Assembly (NCBI GenBank): GCA_016235065.1
Contig: JACRMB010000003.1
Location: 281,933 to 345,932, forward strand
Direction: 5' to 3'
DNA from: Actinomycetota bacterium
GTDB taxonomy: Bacteria; Actinomycetota; Thermoleophilia; BMS3ABIN01
DNA: 64,000 nucleotides
The notes under the pieces were generated by a model. The model ran no database searches. It saw nothing but the letters and a program-made list of their open reading frames with translations, and was not told where the DNA came from. Made by a program: the position numbers and the translations under genes. Each line of letters opens with the position of its first letter. Within the stretch, counting starts at the first letter, position 1. Below are positions 61,186-64,000 of this stretch, in pieces.

Positions 61186-64000
61186 TTGACCAGGAAGTCG
61201 GGAGATGCAGCCGCCGGGAAAGAGTCCGGAGGAAGATTCCCGCGCACCCTGGCTTCAGTGCTGGGCACCTGCCTGATCCAGGACACCATCGCTTCATTCA
61301 TAGACTACGTCGAGACCGGCGTTATGGCTTTCGAACGGGATGGCACCCTGATCGGCGAGGTCCTCTGCGGCAACAGCTTCTGCCGGATGCTGATGGAGGC
61401 GGTGGCGCAGGACCCTGACGGGGCCGCCGCCATGGCCTTCAGGGAAGCCACCAGCTCGAGTATCAAGACGGTCATCGAAAGCGGCCAGGTCCACGAGAAG
61501 ACGATCATCGGCATCGCTTTCCATTCCGCTCCGATCATGGCTTTCGGCGAAGTGATCGGCGTCATTTCCGGTGGCGTCTCTGAAGTCCCCGGCGACGAAT
61601 CATCCCTCAGGGAGGCCGCCGCCGCGTCGGGCATCGACTACAAAAAGCTAGCCGCCGCGGCCGGCAAGACCTTTCACAAACCTGACTATATATATGACGC
61701 TGCGCGGAAACATCTGGCGCGGCTGGCCGGCACCGTAGGCAAGCTTTACGAGGACGCGATCGAAAAAGAGCAGGCTGACGCCCAGGTCAACGATCGTGAC
61801 CAGGAACTGGCCGCCACCCGCGAACTCGAGAACCGCATCCTCGGCAGTATGACAACCGGTGTAGCGGTCTTCGGAAGCGACCTCAGAATCAGCGTCTGGA
61901 ACCAGGCCGCGGAAGCGATCTCCGGGTTGAGCGCCGAGAGGGCAATCGGCAGCCACCTCAGGCAGCTGTTGCCCGGGGATGCCAGTCAGGGCTTCGAAGC
62001 AGAATTTCAGAAGATCATGAAAACAGGAGCCTGCTGGCATAGCCCGGAATCAAGTTTCTCCATGGAAGGCCGGGAAGACCTTTTACTCGAAGTGACAGCG
62101 GCGCCGTTACTGGACAGGGACGGCAGGGTCGAGGGCGTCGTTGTCCTGTTCGATGACGTGACGGCGGAAGCAGCCCTCCGCGCCAAGCTGGATAGCTATA
62201 TCCATAAGCTCGAGGGTACCAGCAGCTTTCTCAAGAGCCTGCTCGATGGCATGGCCGAGGGCGCCTATACCTGCGACCTTGAAAGCAGGTTCACTTACCT
62301 CAATCCCGCAGCTGAAAAGATCACGGGATACACCGAGTCCGAACTGCTGGGGAAGCACGCGGCCGACCTGGTCCCGGAAGAAGACCGAGGGAAGCTGGAA
62401 GCCCTGCGCCAGCGCCGCCGCCAGGGCCTCGTCGACCGTTACGAGCTCGAAATCCTCCGCAAGGACGGCCAGCGGATCACCCTGATGCAGACGGTCGCCC
62501 CCTTATATGAAGCGGGTGAGGTTGTAGGGCTGGTCGGCGTCGCCATTGATATCACCAGCAGTAAAATACTCCGGCAGGAGCTGGAGCAGCAGAACCAGCG
62601 GCTGATGCTGCTGCAGTCGGTCATCTCCCGCAGCATGTCAGGCCTCACTCGCGGGGAAGCTCTCAAGACGCTGGCCGAGGAAGTCGTGACCACCTTCGGC
62701 TATGACTTATGCAACGTCTTCATGGTGAAGGATGACGGCTCGAAGCTGCAGATAGTCGCCAGCCAGGGTTATGATGACGAATTCGTCCGTCAGTTGAATG
62801 AAAGCGCTACCTTCAGCCTCAGCAACGAGAAGTTCAGGCAGACGCCGGGAGCCAGGGCGTTCCTCGAAGGCCGGCAGGGTGTCATCACCGACCTCCAGAA
62901 GAACGCTCCCGACCGCCAGCTCGAAAAAGCGGCCAGGCAGCATGACTTTCACTCGGTCGCGGTGACGCCGCTCGAATATCGCGGCGAACGGCTGGGATTC
63001 CTGGCTGTATATACCGGCGAGATACATGAGTTCGACGAAGAAGAGCTCGGTTTCCTCAAGAGCATCGCCGCCCAGGCGGCGACGATCGCCGGCAGCGCCA
63101 GGATCTATAACCGCCTTGCCCGGTCAGAAGAACGGTACCGCGAGCTCTACGACAAGGCCGCCGACTGGATGTACACTCTCGACAGCGACGGCGTCATCAT
63201 CGAGTGCAACGAGACCATGGCCGAGGCTCTTGAACTCACCAGGGACGAGATCATCGGCAGATATATATATGATCTCGAATCCGGCGCTGACCGGGAAAAG
63301 GCAATAGCCACCATCGCCGGTTTCAGGGAGAAGGGCGCCCCTGACATGATCTTCACCTCCGAGCGCACTTTCATCAGCGGCAGCGGCAGGGCGCTGACAG
63401 TCGAGCTTCACGCCCGTAGCATGGCGAACGAGGCCGGCGACTCCTTCCAGTGGCGGGTGGTCGGGCGCGACATCACCGAGAAGAAGGAAGCCGAGCAGCG
63501 GCTGAAGCTGCTTGCGGCCGCCGTGGAGAACGCCCATGAATCTGTAGTGATCAGCGACCTCAACGGCGATCTTCTTTCCATAAACGACGCCGGCGCCGCC
63601 ATGCTGGGTCTTGACGCCGCTGAGATGACCGGCATGCACATGGGCGAGTTCTGGTCGGACGAGAATCCGGCGGGGCTCAGGGATGAGATCTACGCCCAGA
63701 CGCTTAAGGGCGGCTGGGAAGGGCAGATGCACTACCGCCGGGCCGATGGCACAAGCATCCCGGTGTTCGTATCATCCGCCATCGTCGACGATGGCGAGGG
63801 CAAGCCCTACGCGATGGTCGGTATCGCCCGCGACATTTCGGTGGAGCAGCGGATGACTACCGAGATACTCCAGCGCAACCGCGAACTGGCTGTGCTCAAC
63901 TCGGTAGCCACAATCACATCCAGCACCCTGGACCTCGAAGAGATATTGCAGGGCGCCCTCGATTCCATCATCGACTCGATGAGCTACGACGGAGGGATCA
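61186..64000 (+). CDS. Multi-PAS/GAF signal-transduction protein (3' partial)
   Basis: At least 938 residues, running off the right edge. The start is TTG 61186 behind GGGGGAGGGG. Order: a PocR-like sensory domain (~25-180; SFIDYVETGVMAFE, FHSAPIMAFGEVIGVISGG), a helical linker, PAS (~215-325), PAS (~345-455), GAF (~475-640), PAS (~645-765), PAS (~770-890) and the start of a further GAF (LNSVATITSSTLDLEEILQGAL). The output domain (histidine kinase, GGDEF or other) is not in the window. Position after addA with a 238-bp gap suggests a separate unit. Confidence 0.85.
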   Translation, partial: MTRKSGDAAAGKESGGRFPRTLASVLGTCLIQDTIASFIDYVETGVMAFERDGTLIGEVLCGNSFCRMLMEAVAQDPDGAAAMAFREATSSSIKTVIESGQVHEKTIIGIAFHSAPIMAFGEVIGVISGGVSEVPGDESSLREAAAASGIDYKKLAAAAGKTFHKPDYIYDAARKHLARLAGTVGKLYEDAIEKEQADAQVNDRDQELAATRELENRILGSMTTGVAVFGSDLRISVWNQAAEAISGLSAERAIGSHLRQLLPGDASQGFEAEFQKIMKTGACWHSPESSFSMEGREDLLLEVTAAPLLDRDGRVEGVVVLFDDVTAEAALRAKLDSYIHKLEGTSSFLKSLLDGMAEGAYTCDLESRFTYLNPAAEKITGYTESELLGKHAADLVPEEDRGKLEALRQRRRQGLVDRYELEILRKDGQRITLMQTVAPLYEAGEVVGLVGVAIDITSSKILRQELEQQNQRLMLLQSVISRSMSGLTRGEALKTLAEEVVTTFGYDLCNVFMVKDDGSKLQIVASQGYDDEFVRQLNESATFSLSNEKFRQTPGARAFLEGRQGVITDLQKNAPDRQLEKAARQHDFHSVAVTPLEYRGERLGFLAVYTGEIHEFDEEELGFLKSIAAQAATIAGSARIYNRLARSEERYRELYDKAADWMYTLDSDGVIIECNETMAEALELTRDEIIGRYIYDLESGADREKAIATIAGFREKGAPDMIFTSERTFISGSGRALTVELHARSMANEAGDSFQWRVVGRDITEKKEAEQRLKLLAAAVENAHESVVISDLNGDLLSINDAGAAMLGLDAAEMTGMHMGEFWSDENPAGLRDEIYAQTLKGGWEGQMHYRRADGTSIPVFVSSAIVDDGEGKPYAMVGIARDISVEQRMTTEILQRNRELAVLNSVATITSSTLDLEEILQGALDSIIDSMSYDGGI

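Overview
The window is a high-GC (about 60%) bacterial chromosome segment. A fused PafB-PafC WYL regulator, a 48-residue small basic protein of a kind common in actinobacteria, and many GTG/TTG starts behind strong Shine-Dalgarno sites suggest a deep-branching, probably anaerobic actinomycete (Actinomycetota). This placement is inference; there is no rRNA or universal marker in the window. Anaerobic metabolism is indicated by a four-subunit pyruvate-type 2-oxoacid:ferredoxin oxidoreductase, an NrfD/FeS/multihaem-cytochrome module and a complete selenocysteine decoding set (selA, selB, tRNA-Sec).

Layout. 1-12.3 kb is an accessory, surface-oriented region. It holds a glycosidase-like protein cut by the left edge, a beta-helix protein that shares the same C-terminal ~105-residue 'FTWYD' modules, a lipoprotein, two small Gly/Met-rich secreted proteins, an LPXTG protein, and small enzymes (SAM methyltransferase, SnoaL-like, flavin reductase-like, STAS and PAS proteins). 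12.4-16.5 kb is the selenocysteine locus. 16.7-25.5 kb carries a PHP-glycosyltransferase fusion, a PIG-L deacetylase, trehalose-phosphatase, a membrane-anchored GH57-like protein, a TadE-like protein and TrpB2. 25.6-33.5 kb carries a diguanylate cyclase, two polytopic glycosyltransferases, a YhaM-type exoribonuclease, an MBL hydrolase and DedA. 33.6-37.9 kb holds an ArsR regulator facing a secreted rhodanese gene, a 42-codon peptide gene with a lasso-type leader motif, then trxB, trxA and a tautomerase. 38-41.8 kb is the NrfD electron-transfer operon with a LuxR-type response regulator. 42.3-48 kb holds asd, lysC and the por operon. 48-51.5 kb holds a DUF4328 protein, an ABC ATPase and a secreted beta-propeller. 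51.7-61 kb holds pafBC, a small conserved gene and addB-addA. The right edge cuts a large PAS/GAF sensor gene.

The most interesting signals are: (1) the RiPP-precursor-like peptide gene 10 nt behind the rhodanese gene; (2) the FTWYD module shared by two otherwise unrelated exported proteins, and a second C-terminal domain shared by the rhodanese and beta-propeller proteins; (3) an intrinsic-terminator-like hairpin directly before the por ribosome binding site, with no gene upstream to terminate; (4) a short promoter-to-terminator unit before trxB that may be a small RNA or leader; and (5) two families of short interspersed repeats, one of which now encodes the C-terminus and stop codon of SelB.
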